Source: Siphonodentalium dalli
Lineage: Eukaryota; Mollusca; Scaphopoda; Gadilida; Siphonodentaliidae
Length of the DNA: 64,000 nucleotides
Assembly: GCA_032622095.1 (NCBI GenBank)
Contig: CP136065.1
Coordinates: 152,775,577-152,839,576 of the forward strand
Direction: 5' to 3'
The notes under the pieces are model-generated. The model was not told the origin of the DNA, did no database searches, and saw only the letters and a list, made by a program, of their open reading frames with translations. Every line of letters starts with the position of its first letter. Within the stretch, counting starts at the first letter, position 1. The position numbers and the translations under genes are program-made. Of this stretch, positions 1 through 11,800 are shown piece by piece.

Positions 1-410
1 TAGACTAGAAGGTGACCCGACTTCGTCCGGGCTTTGACCTTGAATTGTCTATTTTGAAGGCCAAGGTCAAGTGGGGTCACGATTTGACCCGTCCAAAACA
101 CAGTGCCCGAACAAAAGTACCCGACAAAAGTACCCGTCGAAATCCATCCGGTTTTACCCGATTTGACCTTGAATTGACCATTTTGAAGGTCAAGGTCAGG
201 TGGGGTCAAACACCAACACCCCAAAAATGGTGGAAATCGGCCCAGCGGATACCGGGAAATCCGCCCAGCGGATACCGAGATACCCTATGCATCAAATTTC
301 GTCCGTAAAAATCCGCCAGTTTAACCCGATTTGATTTCCACTGAAGTATATAAACGCGCCTCATATACACACGCTCATTAATTATCAAGTTTCAGCATCG
401 GTGCCCGAGA
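1..410 (+). repeat. dispersed repeat with CTAG...CGACTTCGTCCGGGC end
   Basis: The first 110 bases closely match the reverse complement of about 21835-21945, including the run gacttcgtccgggctttgac and the phrase gatttgacccgtccaaaaca. The text 'ttgaccttgaattg...ttttgaaggycaaggtca' occurs twice in tandem here (about 38-90 and 165-215). The open frames across it are repeat-derived and have no protein character. The piece is probably truncated at the window edge. Confidence 0.7.
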
Positions 411-729
411 TATCGGCAAGACGTCTGAAACAGTCAAATGCATCGGCCGGGTAAGAGTTAACGTGATCTAACTGTATGACCTCTAACGACGTCATAGAAG
501 TTACGCATTGTTTTTACCCTGATAGAAGATCGTACCACTTCTTCTTAATAATTGAGGCAGATAACTAAAACGGATACATACATATTATATATCGTTGGAA
601 AGAGGAAACACGAAAGATTCTCATAGTGTCATTATTATGACTGGCATGCTATTATTCGCGCTGTTTCGAATCGATTTGTAAGCACCGAACTGAAATATAT
701 TAGCGCAAAACGGCGTAAAAACAGATTTG

Positions 730-905
730 ACCTCGGCACGTGAAAAGTTGACCTCGCACGGACAAATTAATAGGCCTATGTTAGTTCTGACCCGAAAATA
801 CCCCCACATACCAAGTTTCATCGAAATCGGCTGGGCCATTTTCGAGTCCATCGATTACACACAAACAAACACACAAACAGTTCTTCCAAAATATATAATA
901 GATAG
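730..905 (+). repeat. tail of a second retroelement-like repeat
   Basis: The segment reads like the 3' end of a short LINE or SINE-type element. It has 'catcgaaatcggctgggcc', then 'gagtccatcgattacacaca', then an ACAA/ACACA-rich tail. It is followed directly by the CTAG-type start of the next element at 906, so the two lie head to tail. The family name is not recognised. Confidence 0.45.
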
Positions 906-2185
906 ACTAGCTGATGAACTCGACTTCGTTCGGGCTATTTAGGGATTTCTTTGTGATCGCCTTCATCTGGGCAGTACCCGGTATATACAGCATCTGGACA
1001 AACTATTTTTCAATTGGTCCAGAAACATGCCTATATCAGCACGTTCGATGACATGGTCGCACGTGAAATTGGACCCGTCCATATTGCTCCCGGGATCGAA
1101 GTAGTCCTACACACAAATTTTAGTCGGATCGTCAAGGTCCAGAAACATGCCTATAAGTGAGGTCAGGTTGACACATTAAATACCAAATCCGAGTCGGATC
1201 GGTCGAGCAGTGTTCGAGTCTATAACACACATACATACATGCATTATTCATACACACATACATGCAGATATTCAAAAATGCATAATCGATAGCTACAAGA
1301 ATTCTATGATATATAGTTTACGGGCGACCTGATGCATGCATCTTAGTTTTCTTGTATGCAATGGTGTAAGCATTCAGTGATGTCGCGGCAGGGAGTTGAA
1401 GTAGCACCAACTATAGCCACACGCAGAAACCCCCTCACATGGCGTCTGGCATATATAGTAAGCAGTCTCACAACTATGTCGCTTTCCTCTTTTCTCTCAT
1501 GTTCTATCACTCTCTCCCTCTCTCCCTCTCTCTCTTTCTCTATCTATCTATCTCTGTCTCTATCTCTCTCTCTCCCTCTCTCTCTCTCTATATCTCTCTC
1601 TCCCCATCGCTCTCTCGTCACCATCTCTTCACATCTCTTGACAGTATTATTACTACCAATATATTTCGTACCTGGTATGACCAGCATGATTCATGATTAT
1701 TGACTCTGTTCCTTTCCCCAACAATAATTCCCCTTCTCATAATCCCTCTCCCTCTTGACTATACTATCAGTACATGTATATATCTCCGACATTATACTTC
1801 CAATGCTTCTCATCCGACCTCTCTTAACTTAACGAAGGGGGCGCATAACAATCTTTTGAAAAAAGTTTGAAAAAGTGTGTCGAAAAGTGGTCCAAACGCT
1901 GCTCGGGTCGAATAATATTGGGATTTGAAGGAAATGACTCTGGGAATGTCATCAGTGCATTCTCAACGACTCGGCCATTTCCACTTCGCTGTTATTTCCT
2001 CAGCGAAGCGGAAACGGCCTTATCGATGAGAATGGTCCTCAGTGATGCGGGATGAAAAATTTGGCCGAAATGTTTTTGGGTCGAAACTGAAAATTAATGG
2101 GTCGAAAATATAGAAAGTCGGGAAATTGACGGGAAATGACCGGGATAACTACATAATCATTCATAGCCATCTCGGCGAAACATTT
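906..2185 (+). repeat. 1.28-kb duplicated segment, copy 1
   Basis: This stretch is almost identical to 5036-6314, with only scattered substitutions and small indels. It starts actagctgatgaactcgac, close to the element ends at 12 and 21945. It contains a CT-rich microsatellite (about 1506-1612) and a part with repeated 'ggtcgaaaa' phrases. The open frames of 60-118 codons in it come from the CT repeat and neighbouring repeat text, not from a gene. Confidence 0.85.
1506..1612 (+). repeat. (CT)n/(TCTA)n microsatellite
   Basis: Nearly pure pyrimidine text of CTCTCT, CTCC and TCTATC units. It lies inside duplicated segment copy 1. The counterpart at about 5640-5735 differs in unit number. Confidence 0.9.
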
Positions 2186-3744
2186 AGCGAAGAAAATATT
2201 GATCTTGGAAACGAAAATATTACGAATTCAAACTACGCGCCATGTTTTTTACCTTCACCACAGAAGACTCAGGTCGCAGGAAGACCCGGAAGTTCATTGT
2301 TCACAGCTTCAATTGATGCCTTCAATCTCTTCCATCGAACAATCTCACTCCCTATAAAAATACTTGACGCTTTATGACTCTTGTTTCTTTCTCCTTTCTT
2401 CCGAATCGGTTATAGCGGGCCTTTCTTTTACAGGTAACATGTTTTGTTTGCAACTCATTAATGTTCGCGAACGGCCGTCGATTAAAGACACGCAACAGAT
2501 ACGATTTCAAGAACGGTAACTCGTACTGGCATAATTCTCCATTTTATGACTCCAGCCATAAATTAATTTATATAAAATAATTCAATTTTACTTTTGTGAT
2601 ATTTTAAAATATAATATTGATATTAGATCGCTATTGTCACCGGGAATTTATTGAAATTGGGATACAGTACCCCTTTAATCACATACACACGTACCCGTTC
2701 ACATGTCGTATCAGTTTGCATATATAAGGTAGACCATTTTGAATTTAAATGGACTCATGGAACCTCCAGTTATATAATAAAATCGGGAACGAATATCCAC
2801 GAACCGTGCACAATGTACATGTAATTTGCTGAATATACTTGATAGTTCATATTTGGTATAGGAACTCGTGGAGAGAATTGTTGCCTAACTTGACTCATTA
2901 TTGTTTAGATTTAAAATGGCCGACCGCGCGACTTTGCAAATACATTTATTCTGATTGAATATTGTGAAGTGAAAACCACCGACGTGTGTCGCGTTACTTT
3001 CTATCAGTTTATCACACACAGAAGAACAATAAGTTAAAATCACAAAACGTGTGCAACGAATAGTTCCAGTTTGGTTGATTGAATTGTCTATGTTGTGGTT
3101 TGCGCATCACTAAACTGTACGGGAAAGTTTGTTAGTATATTCCAAAATGGTATCTAATATCCCGAAATAGTTTCTTTATTCTGATATCAAATTATCATTA
3201 GTTCAAGTTAATAATAGAGTTCGTGGCTTGTGATTTTCAGCGCTGTATCACCTCCAGATATACCTAGAACTATAAAATGGCTTGCCAGTACCGGTACCGG
3301 AACCGCGGTACTAGCAAAGTATCGATACCAGTACCGGCATGTGTGGTACCGGCGGTACTTTGAGAAGCCCGATTCCACCTAGATCATCATGTGATCGACC
3401 ATACATGGGGTGTGATGACCTGGTTGAATTAAGAGCGGTTTGCTGGATCACTTCTGTCTTCGAGCTAGATTATACTTATGCTATTTAATGGCTTGTTTCT
3501 AACGTGGAGGGGTAGATATTCTTGAGACCCCACTACTCTTCAATTCACACCAAGTTCTCAGCTGTCATGTTCGGATATTAGAACCCATAGCCATAATATA
3601 TGGTTTATTTTGTGTATACTAGTATAATATAGTTATTTTCAGTACCTTTATATACCAGTAGTGTGGATAACAATGCATCTATATGTGTATATGTATATTG
3701 ATTCAACGGATTCAGTGGTTTTGTTCATTAGTCTATCAAATTTG
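2186..3744. other. no gene recognised
   Basis: AT-rich sequence without a coding frame of protein character. A short cluster of ggtaccgg and ccggtac motifs lies at about 3280-3355. Nothing else could be assigned. Confidence 0.5.
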
Positions 3745-4265
3745 CGGGGAAAACATGGCCACCAGCAGTACACCCTGCCAAATTTCAAATTTGAATCAAT
3801 TGGCGCACCTTGCAGCCAGCATTTATTGGAGAACTGTTTCTCATGTGGATATTTTGGGTCACCACTAGATGGGAGCCATATTTTATTCTCAAAATTTCCT
3901 TGTGAAAATATCACTGCCAGCGGTGATCTTGAGTTTTACTAAATAAATCCCTTGTCCGATCGTCACCAGATCCACAATGATCTTCTGGATAACCAGGATG
4001 AGAGTAATCTATTTTTTCCGAATTTCGTTAAAAACATGACCACAGACAGCAATTTTGTATCTTACTCTTTGTATGACTGAATTCTTTACCACCTCTACAG
4101 ACCACATCCCTCATCTGATAGTCACCAAACTTCATATTGATCTTCGGGGTGACCACTAGACGGGAGCTATCGAATGATTTGAATTTCTTTGGAAAACATG
4201 GTCGCCAGCAGCCATCTTCTATTTTGGTTTTTATATACATGCATATCTCTTCGTGCGGATAGCCA
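3745..4265 (+). repeat. divergent tandem repeat around 'aaaacatggycrccagcag'
   Basis: The phrase aaaacatg-gcc/acc/gtc-rccagcagc occurs near 3750, 4032 and 4195, each time beside 'accactagaygggagc' or 'gtcaccaaactt' text. The spacing is irregular and the copies differ. The frames on both strands (88-93 codons) are by-products of these repeats. Confidence 0.5.
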
Positions 4266-5035
4266 GTATTACTTGGGTAGTTCAACTTTCCACATTCCTG
4301 TCATCATTTGAAATATAAAAAATTACCTGATACATGTAGTGTGAAGGAATAAGACTGTTCTCTGTATAAATTTTATTCATCTGTAACATCATGTAGTAAG
4401 CAGCTTGTGATGGTAAATGATACATAATTGTGAATCAATCATAGATGTCATAGAACGACCGAAGGCGTCGCTTATTAATTAGCGATTCCATGTTGGCAGA
4501 TGTCAGGTATGTCTGAAGAGCCAGAACTAATTAAAGAGTAGATTAATGTTTGGTTTATATATACGCTAATGACTTATAGCAGTCATTAGGATCTTCATTT
4601 GTCTGTCCCGAACGATGGGTGAACTGCAGTTGTTACATAAGACCTTCTTTCCTTTGTGGCTAGTATTGCATAACTCATAGGTCGCGGCCTCTCCGAGTAT
4701 GACCTTGGCAATTTGGTTGGGGTCACTACAGTTCGATTATATTCTGTCTCCCCCATAGGTAAGATGGATATGTTTAGTATGTACCATCACGTCCCTTGAA
4801 TAAGAAGGGGTGCATTACTCTACAGTAGTCCAATGAAAATTAACAAGCGTCCATAAATTAAATTTACCTATGATACTATTATTCCTCACTATCACATGCA
4901 CCCTTCAAAATTTTGTTTCGTCGTATCTAATTTTTAATGACCCCTATGGTAATATTGATATAGATACATTTGTCAAACATTTGTTTGTACAATATACAGG
5001 TATAAAGTTTGTATCTAAATCTAGAAATATATAAT
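4266..5035. other. no gene recognised
   Basis: AT-rich sequence between the tandem repeat and duplicated segment copy 2. No coding frame, RNA gene or clear repeat was seen. Confidence 0.45.
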
Positions 5036-6314
5036 ACTAGCTGATGTACTCGACTTCGTTTGGGCTATTTAGGGATTTCTTTGTGATCGCCTTCATCTGG
5101 GCAGTACCCGGTATATACAGCATCTGGACAAACTATTTTTCAATTAGTCCAGAAACATGCCTATATCAGCACGTTCGATGACATGGTCGCACGTGAAATT
5201 GGACCCGTCCATATTGCTCCCGGGATCGAAGTAGTCCTACACACAAATTTTAGTCGGATCGGTCAAGGTCCAGAAACATGCCTATAAGTGAGGTCAGGTT
5301 GACACATTAAATACCCAATCCGAGTCGGATCGGTCGAGCAGTGTTCGAGTCTATAACACACATACATACATGCATTATTCATACACACATACATACAGGC
5401 AGATATTCCAAAATGTATAATCGATAGCTACAAGAATTCTATGATATATAGTTTACGGGCGACCTGATGCATGCATCTTAGTTTTCTTGTATGCAATGGT
5501 GTAAGCATTCAGTGATGTCGCGGCGGGGAGTTGAAGGAGCACCAACTATAGCCACACGCAGAAACCCCTCACATGGCGTCTGGCATATATAGTAAGCAGT
5601 CTCACAACTATGTCGCTTTCCTCTTTTCTCTCATGTTCTATCACTCTCTCCCTCTCTCTCTTTCTCTCTCTATCTATCTCTGTCTCTATCTATCTCTCTC
5701 TCTCCCTCTCTCTCTCTATATCTCTCTCTCCCCATCGCTCTCTCGTCACCATCTCTTCACATCTCTTGACGGTATTTTTACTACCAATATATTTCGAACC
5801 TGGTATGACCAGCATGATTCATGATTATTGACTCTGTTCCTTTCCCCAACAATAATTCCCCTTCTCATAATCCCTCTCCCTCTTGACTATACTATCAGTA
5901 CATGTATATATCTCCGACATTATACTTCCAATGCTTCTCATCCGACCTCTCTTAACTTAACGAAGGGGGCGCATAACAATTTTTTGAAAAAAAGTTTGAA
6001 AAAGTGTGTCGAAAAGTGGTCCAAACGCTGCTCGGGTCGAATAATATTGGGATTTGAAGGAAATGACTCTGGGAATGTCATCAGTGCATTCTCAACGACT
6101 CGGCCATTTCCACTTCGCTGTTATTTCCTCAGCGAAGCGGAAACGGCCTTATCGATGAGAATGGTCCTCAGTGATGCGGGATGAAAAATTTGGCCGAAAA
6201 TTTTTTGGGTCGAAACTGAAAATTAATGGGTCGAAAATATAGAAAGTCGGGAAATTGACGGGAAATGACCGGGATAACTACAGAATCATTCATAGCCATC
6301 TCGGCGAAACATTT
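5036..6314 (+). repeat. 1.28-kb duplicated segment, copy 2
   Basis: Second copy of 906-2185, in the same orientation and 4.1 kb downstream. Both copies are preceded by 'atatataata'. The copies diverge after 'ctcggcgaaacattt', where copy 2 runs on into a fold-back element and copy 1 into other sequence. High identity suggests a recent transposition or duplication. Confidence 0.85.
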
Positions 6315-6505
6315 TTAGGCGAAAAAATTTGGGTCGAGTTTGAAAAAGCGCTCGAAAAGTGGTCCGGGTGCTGCTCGGGCCAAAAAAATTAATTTTGTGT
6401 CATTTCCCCCTTTTTCGACCCATATTCAAACTCGACCCAACTTTTTTTCGGCCAAAATATTTGGCCGAGGTGGCTATGGACGAATGTGGGGTCGTTCCGG
6501 TCTTT
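6264..6505. mobile_element. fold-back MITE-like element
   Basis: The left end 'gaccgggataactac...catagccatctcggc' pairs imperfectly with the right end 'gccgaggtggctatgg...ggtcgttccggtc' at about 6464-6502. The inner parts also pair: gggtcgagtttgaa near 6333 with ttcaaactcgaccc near 6425. Together they form one long imperfect hairpin. No coding capacity is seen. Confidence 0.65.
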
Positions 6506-6683
6506 TTCTGATATATATGGTGAATAAGCAATAAGGGACAAAACTCACGTCGCTAACTCTCGTCTAAGGCCCACTGGGATGCGGAATCTCAGAACCACAC
6601 AGCCACAATGCATCGGTTGATAAATCCCTAAAATCGTCTATCAAAGATCTGCACGCGATGAAACCCGTCGTTATATCAGAAAA

Positions 6684-6984
6684 CATTCGGAGTATCGGAC
6701 CTTCAGAGTATCGGACCTTCAGAGTATCGGACCTTCGAAGTATCTGACCGGGGTAATCGGTCTTCGGAGTATAAAACACTTCGGAGTATTATACCTTCGG
6801 AATATTGGTCCCCCGGAGTATTATACCTTCGGACTATTGGACCTTCGGAGTATTAATACTTCGGAATATGGGACATGCGGAGTATTTAGCCTTCGAAATA
6901 TCGGAGCTTCGTAGTATTGGAGCTTCGGAATATCGGACCTTCGTAGTATCGGATCTTCGGAATATCGGACCTTCGGAGTATCGG
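6684..6984 (+). repeat. 16-bp minisatellite (TTCGGAGTATCGGACC)n
   Basis: About 18 imperfect copies of a 16-bp unit, with variation mainly in TTCGGAG/TTCAGAG/TTCGTAG and in TATCGGACC/TATTGGACC. The unit is not a multiple of three. The frames read through it on either strand are therefore repeat artefacts. Confidence 0.9.
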
Positions 6985-7418
6985 GTGCCTGGAAAGCAAA
7001 AACTTGGCTTAGGCAATTCTGAATGATGTGGCATCAAACCGGATTGGGCATCTTTAATTCTTGTTCGGGCTACATGTGTCATAGAAAAAACTTATTCATT
7101 TCATAGAATTTAAGAAAGATAGGTCGCCCGACTTTTTTCAGCACGGAGCAATAAAGAGCGTTCATTGTCAGCATGTACCTGGCGTGGTCAACATTTTTAG
7201 AGATCGTCTGCCTCTATTTATGTGCGAAGAATTGAATATATAGGGCCTATCAATAAATGACTTTGACAAAAATAGATAGTCCGAAATAAAAAGCTTATAT
7301 GCATAATGCATCAACATATTCCAATCCCCTGAACACGAAAAGAACAAACAATCACATGATCAATTTGCGTCCTGAATAATATGTTGTGCTCAACGAAATA
7401 TGTATGCATACATTTCAG

Positions 7419-7490
7419 ATTGTGCGAACGGCAAACAAGTCGGCAAATGGCTGGCAGCCAAGGAACAACAGGACGCCAAACACAGCAGCA
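7419..7490 (+). CDS. candidate upstream exon of the cadherin-like gene (uncertain)
   Basis: A 72-base block lies between an acceptor (catttcag) and a strong donor (gtaagt). In the frame with entry and exit phase 1 it reads CANGKQVGKWLAAKEQQDAK followed by HSS, without stops. The exit phase fits exon 1 of the main gene at 20530, giving Ser-Ser-Thr-Thr. The base composition is richer in GC than the surroundings. The polypyrimidine tract is weak, the distance is 13 kb and no homology is recognised, so it may be a decoy. The minus-strand frame over it (7311-7727) looks accidental. Confidence 0.25.
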
Positions 7491-8035
7491 GTAAGTTTCA
7501 AACAAAACATTATGATATGAACCATGCAGTCCTTTGATTTCGAGGGCACAGCAATGCTTCTGCGCCTTAATGCACCTGGGTTTGAAAAGTATGGTACAAA
7601 AACCCGCGCATCTTGTAATCTTGGACATTTTGCAGGAGGTTATTTGAAATAGGCACCACAAGGAAAAATAGTGTACGATTAATTGTGCATCTACATTTGT
7701 TTTCGAATCGAAAAGCACCACCACCACCGTTGGTCTGTTTCAAAGTGAATTTCAACAAGCTATACATTTAACAGTCGTTGTTTCGAAGTCAAAAAGTGTA
7801 AACAAACAAAATAATATATTTAGGTCGAGGAACCTACCCTTCAAAACTCGATTTTTGACATCTATTTATTTGATCCACCTCGAATAGTTGTCAGCCTAGC
7901 AAGAATTCTGCCGGAAATATATACGACATGTGCGGACGCAATTTCAAACGTTTTGGAGGTCACGGTTCGCGATGCTATTGATGATAATTATTATGGTATG
8001 ATATGGTGATAGTTTAACATACGAATGTGCATAGC

Positions 8036-8851
8036 TCAGTGACGAACAAACTGAGCAATAGAAGCGACGTATTCTAAAATGTCAATCTGGTTCTCGCCGA
8101 ATAGCGTCTTGAAATGTTGAAGAGACGCGATCACCGCCCGGTATTTTCTTCTCTGATGTTGAACCCTCCCTCGCCAATAAGTTGCACTATTGTCGATTAT
8201 GCGTACGCCTGCTCTTTCTCGAAGCGGTGCATCATGTCGTATATGTTTGCTTTCTATGCCGTTGTGAAACACTGAAGCTTGCTCTGTCATCCTTCAACGT
8301 GTGGTGTTTGTTCGGGGGTCGGTTGTATTATAATTATTCCACATTGTACGACCTTATCCACTGAACAGTCACATAATCCGAAAACTTTCTCACGCGCTCG
8401 TCGATTGGGCGGTCTGGTGTTTCCAGGACACGTTCCCATTCTTCGTACGAAAGCGCATTTGGGTTATATCCGAAACACCACCACACCCCCCAAATATGTA
8501 CAAATACACAACTCGTTATATTATAACGACTTACGATTTGTTCGAAGTCGTTATAACGATGTGTAGAAATAAAAATAAGTCGTTATAACGACTTGTAGAA
8601 AATATTAAAAGTTGTTATAACGACTTGTTTTTAATTTTACAAGTCGTTATAACGAATTCCGACAACGTTATAACGACTTGAAACGAATTATAACGACTTA
8701 CAACTTCGGGTGGCCCTAATGTGCTTTCGTATTCTTCGAGAACAATGAGCCAAGCATCACTCAACTGATCAATGGTAACGAATGGCAGGGCGATGGCACG
8801 TCGAATTAGAGGTAGGATCTCTGAAGTTAAGTCGTCATACTCTTCCTTCAT
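8036..8851 (-). pseudogene. decayed MULE-type transposase, C-terminal part
   Basis: Minus-strand fragments read in the order of a Mutator-like (MULE) transposase C-terminal region. At 8851-8710 is ILPLIRRAIALPFVTIDQLS followed by DAWLIVLEEYES. At 8462-8340 is YEEWERVLET, then RKFSDYVTVQWIRSYNVE. At 8335-8295 is WNNYNTTDPRTNTT followed by a broken EGW motif. At 8180-8040 is RRKYRAVIASLQHFKTLFGE followed by NQIDILEYV. The family normally has an RTNN..EGWH block followed by an RRKY-type stretch, which this matches. Frameshifts, stops and a block of GTTATAAC palindromes (8512-8701) break it. No N-terminal catalytic part was seen. The assignment rests on remembered family motifs, not on a search. 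Confidence 0.6.
8512..8701. repeat. cluster of GTTATAAC palindromes
   Basis: Five exact GTTATAAC cores and two degenerate ones lie at about 30-bp spacing. Most extend outward as GTCGTTATAACGAC. At 8577-8594 the 18-base AAGTCGTTATAACGACTT is a perfect palindrome. The cluster splits the transposase pseudogene, so it is probably inserted or expanded sequence. Confidence 0.85.
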
Positions 8852-11800
8852 GCTGCACGTGACTGTAGCATATTTTATAGATACATTGGCTGTATTGGAA
8901 CATGCACCCTTTCAGTTGTGCTGTTGGAAAAATGGCTCCGATCGCGTTATCATGGGCAGCTTTCTAATTAAACACCCCCCCCCCCCTGGCCGAACGCTTC
9001 AGAGATAGGACCGATCGAGAATCAAAATATTTTTCTTATGTCATTGGCATTCGATGTGACTCTGCCAGATTAAAATCAACTGTTTCCAAGTCATTACAAA
9101 GGAATGGAACTCCACTCAATCACATATTCTCAATATCGCCTACGATGAATTCATGAAACAATTAAAACAACGGAACAAGGCTGAAACTACCCATGTATTT
9201 TACAGTTGAAATTCGTTTTTGTTTTCAATATTATTCACACGCAATTTCGATGTAAATGTAGTGGCCTATACTTGATACACAAATATATACTAAATCCCGT
9301 AGCATGCCCGTGTGGCTTTCCAGAACGAAATGTCAATACTTTTTATATTGTAACCCTTATCCTGACTTTCGGATAAGACTTTACAATAATCTTGTGCGAT
9401 ATAATATTATGAAAACCCTGAGCTGACTGATTCTAAAAAACAGTCTCATTTTTTAATTCTGTACACTCGTAAATCATATATTCAGGTCGACTTGAGAGAA
9501 CCTTACACTTTGTCTATCGCATTGTATACACTTGTAATCTACATATACTAGAATCTGTTTTATAATTTGGACCTGTAAGATATCTTACTCATATCCATGT
9601 CAGCCATCATATGAGTCATGAAAATCTGTTGTACATTCGTTCATTTACTGGTTCCACGGGGTTGATGGCCGAAGTGTTAATGAGATATTCAACACCATGT
9701 ACCTAACTATTTGCCACTTTAACGAACATCCAATTTCATTCCGCAATCGCCATTCTGTTTGTATTCCTCCATTGATTGTTATTTTCGTGTATGTATGTAT
9801 TCATTGGGTCTGTTCGTTTCCAGTGTAATGTTTAAATGTATTTTACCTGGGAGAGATATTTGCATAATCTAATTGAATTGCATATAAAACTTAATTATGA
9901 ATAAATATAATATATTTAAAAATACCGAAACGGGCGCGTTTGTCTTCATCGACCACTGTATCGTTTGACGTTCTAGGGGACCCCTCGTTTTTCCGTTGTT
10001 TCTCTCCTCCTCACCTTCCAGAATTACCTCCTGGCCAACTTCATGAAGTGGCTCCCGCAGCGTCAACAACGGCTCGTTGACTTTGCCCAATGTCCTACTC
10101 GTACACACTGCTTACAATATAACAATTTATCATATGGAACTCGTAGTACAACTGGCACTTTGTACGTTGAATTTCAATATTTGTGCTATGCATAACATGG
10201 GTGAGAACTATCAAATGGCAATTACTATCGATTTCTTTAGCATACTCATTGTCACAAGGTTGTGCGATTTCAAGACAGACCTACAACAAGAACAAGGTAT
10301 ATAGATATTTCAGCATCATGCGTATGTGATGTTCAAATACGTCTATATTTATGTTAAGAATTTCAAGATCTTGATCCCGTCACTTCAGAAATCATTTTGA
10401 CGCCAACAACCACGACTTGTAATTCATGAAAACGACCATTAACTCTTCCTTTACTAAATACTCATTAACGACTAGTTCCTTTAGGAAATGTTCAGATAAT
10501 AAATTCAACAATCTGGTTTATTTATCCAGACGAATATCCTTTCCAGTGTATACTCTTATAATTCAATCATAAGCTGACAGTCCACGGAATACAAAAAAAA
10601 CAATTGGCTGCAACACATTTAGCCATTATTTCTCGATAATCTAAATATCAGCCTTACTTTCCGCTACAGAAATATAAACAGTATCGAGTGGTATTACCAC
10701 GCCTGTATACCGAGTGTTTAAAGTGTACATGAAAACTACTCGATACTTCCTACAATTTAAAACAGAAAATGTCGATGTTGCATCAGAATTCCTTCAGTTA
10801 GGACTACTTTGCCAATAACATTACTGCTAATTCTCATTGCACAAGTACATAGATAAATCAACAAGACTCGTGCTAACATTGGCAAAGAAATGAAATTGAA
10901 ACTAACAACTCTTCAGCCGAAATATACCAGGAATACTTTCAGTACACTCGTACTTGCATCACCACTTGCCACTAGCCAATCAAAAAAGATGAATTGAAGA
11001 CGCCACTGGATAATTAGAGGTCTGAGTGACAGCGCATTGGATTCAATTTTATGTGTCGTTTTATTAGGAAAGTATTTTCGCTCGTTGTTTCACTTCTAAC
11101 TTCTGCTTATGGTGGTTATATGTATAATTAAATTATTAGATATAATTCTTCTTTCAATTAAGGTTATGAGTCATAGCCGGAAAGTTTGAAGACAAATCTA
11201 CTATTACGCACTTTATAATATAATTCGTTTTCAAACTTTTTTGGTGATAACTGCATAACCTCAATCGAAACAAGAAGTATTTCTTTAAAAACAGAATTGG
11301 AAAATTCATTCAGTAACTAGAGGTCAGATTCCATGGAATCAGATATACTTCCATGGTATCCCATTCCATGTGTGTGTTATGCGTATAGGTGTGTTCCTCT
11401 TCACGCGAATGCATTTTGGTGTTTTGTGATCCGATGGTGGACTTAATTGCATTGACATTTATAAATAAGATATATATTCCAAAAGTTTATGTCATTTGGT
11501 TCGACCCACCGTGGATGCTTAATGACAGTCTATTGCATCATGGTCGTGACCAACTCAGCAACCAGTCTGCGATAGACTAAGTACAAATACAAAGACAACA
11601 CATTTGTAGCAGATAGCCGCTGGCTTTATTGGTGACAAGGTGAAAAACAGACATTCCAGCAACGGCCGTCAGAAACATTTGGAAGCAGAAACTTTTAAAT
11701 TTCAGTGCCAATAGAATGGCTAGTAACTTCATACTGTCTTATACGCTAATGCAGTATACTCATACAGTTGGTAAATATCTTCTCAAACCAAGATTTTCAA

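Noticed and set aside
1356-1703. 115-codon frame and its 5573-5831 counterparts
   Set aside because: They are Ser/Leu-rich translations of a CT microsatellite inside a duplicated repeat.
5828-6184. 118-codon plus-strand frame
   Set aside because: It runs through duplicated repeat sequence. The copy at 1867-2055 is broken, and no protein family is recognised.
7311-7727. 138-codon minus-strand frame
   Set aside because: No recognisable domain and a chance-like composition. The splice-bounded plus-strand block inside it is a better candidate.
9869-10108. 79-codon minus-strand frame with a GC-richer core
   Set aside because: No splice borders or known motif. The overlapping plus frame is equally open, so coding strand and reality cannot be decided.
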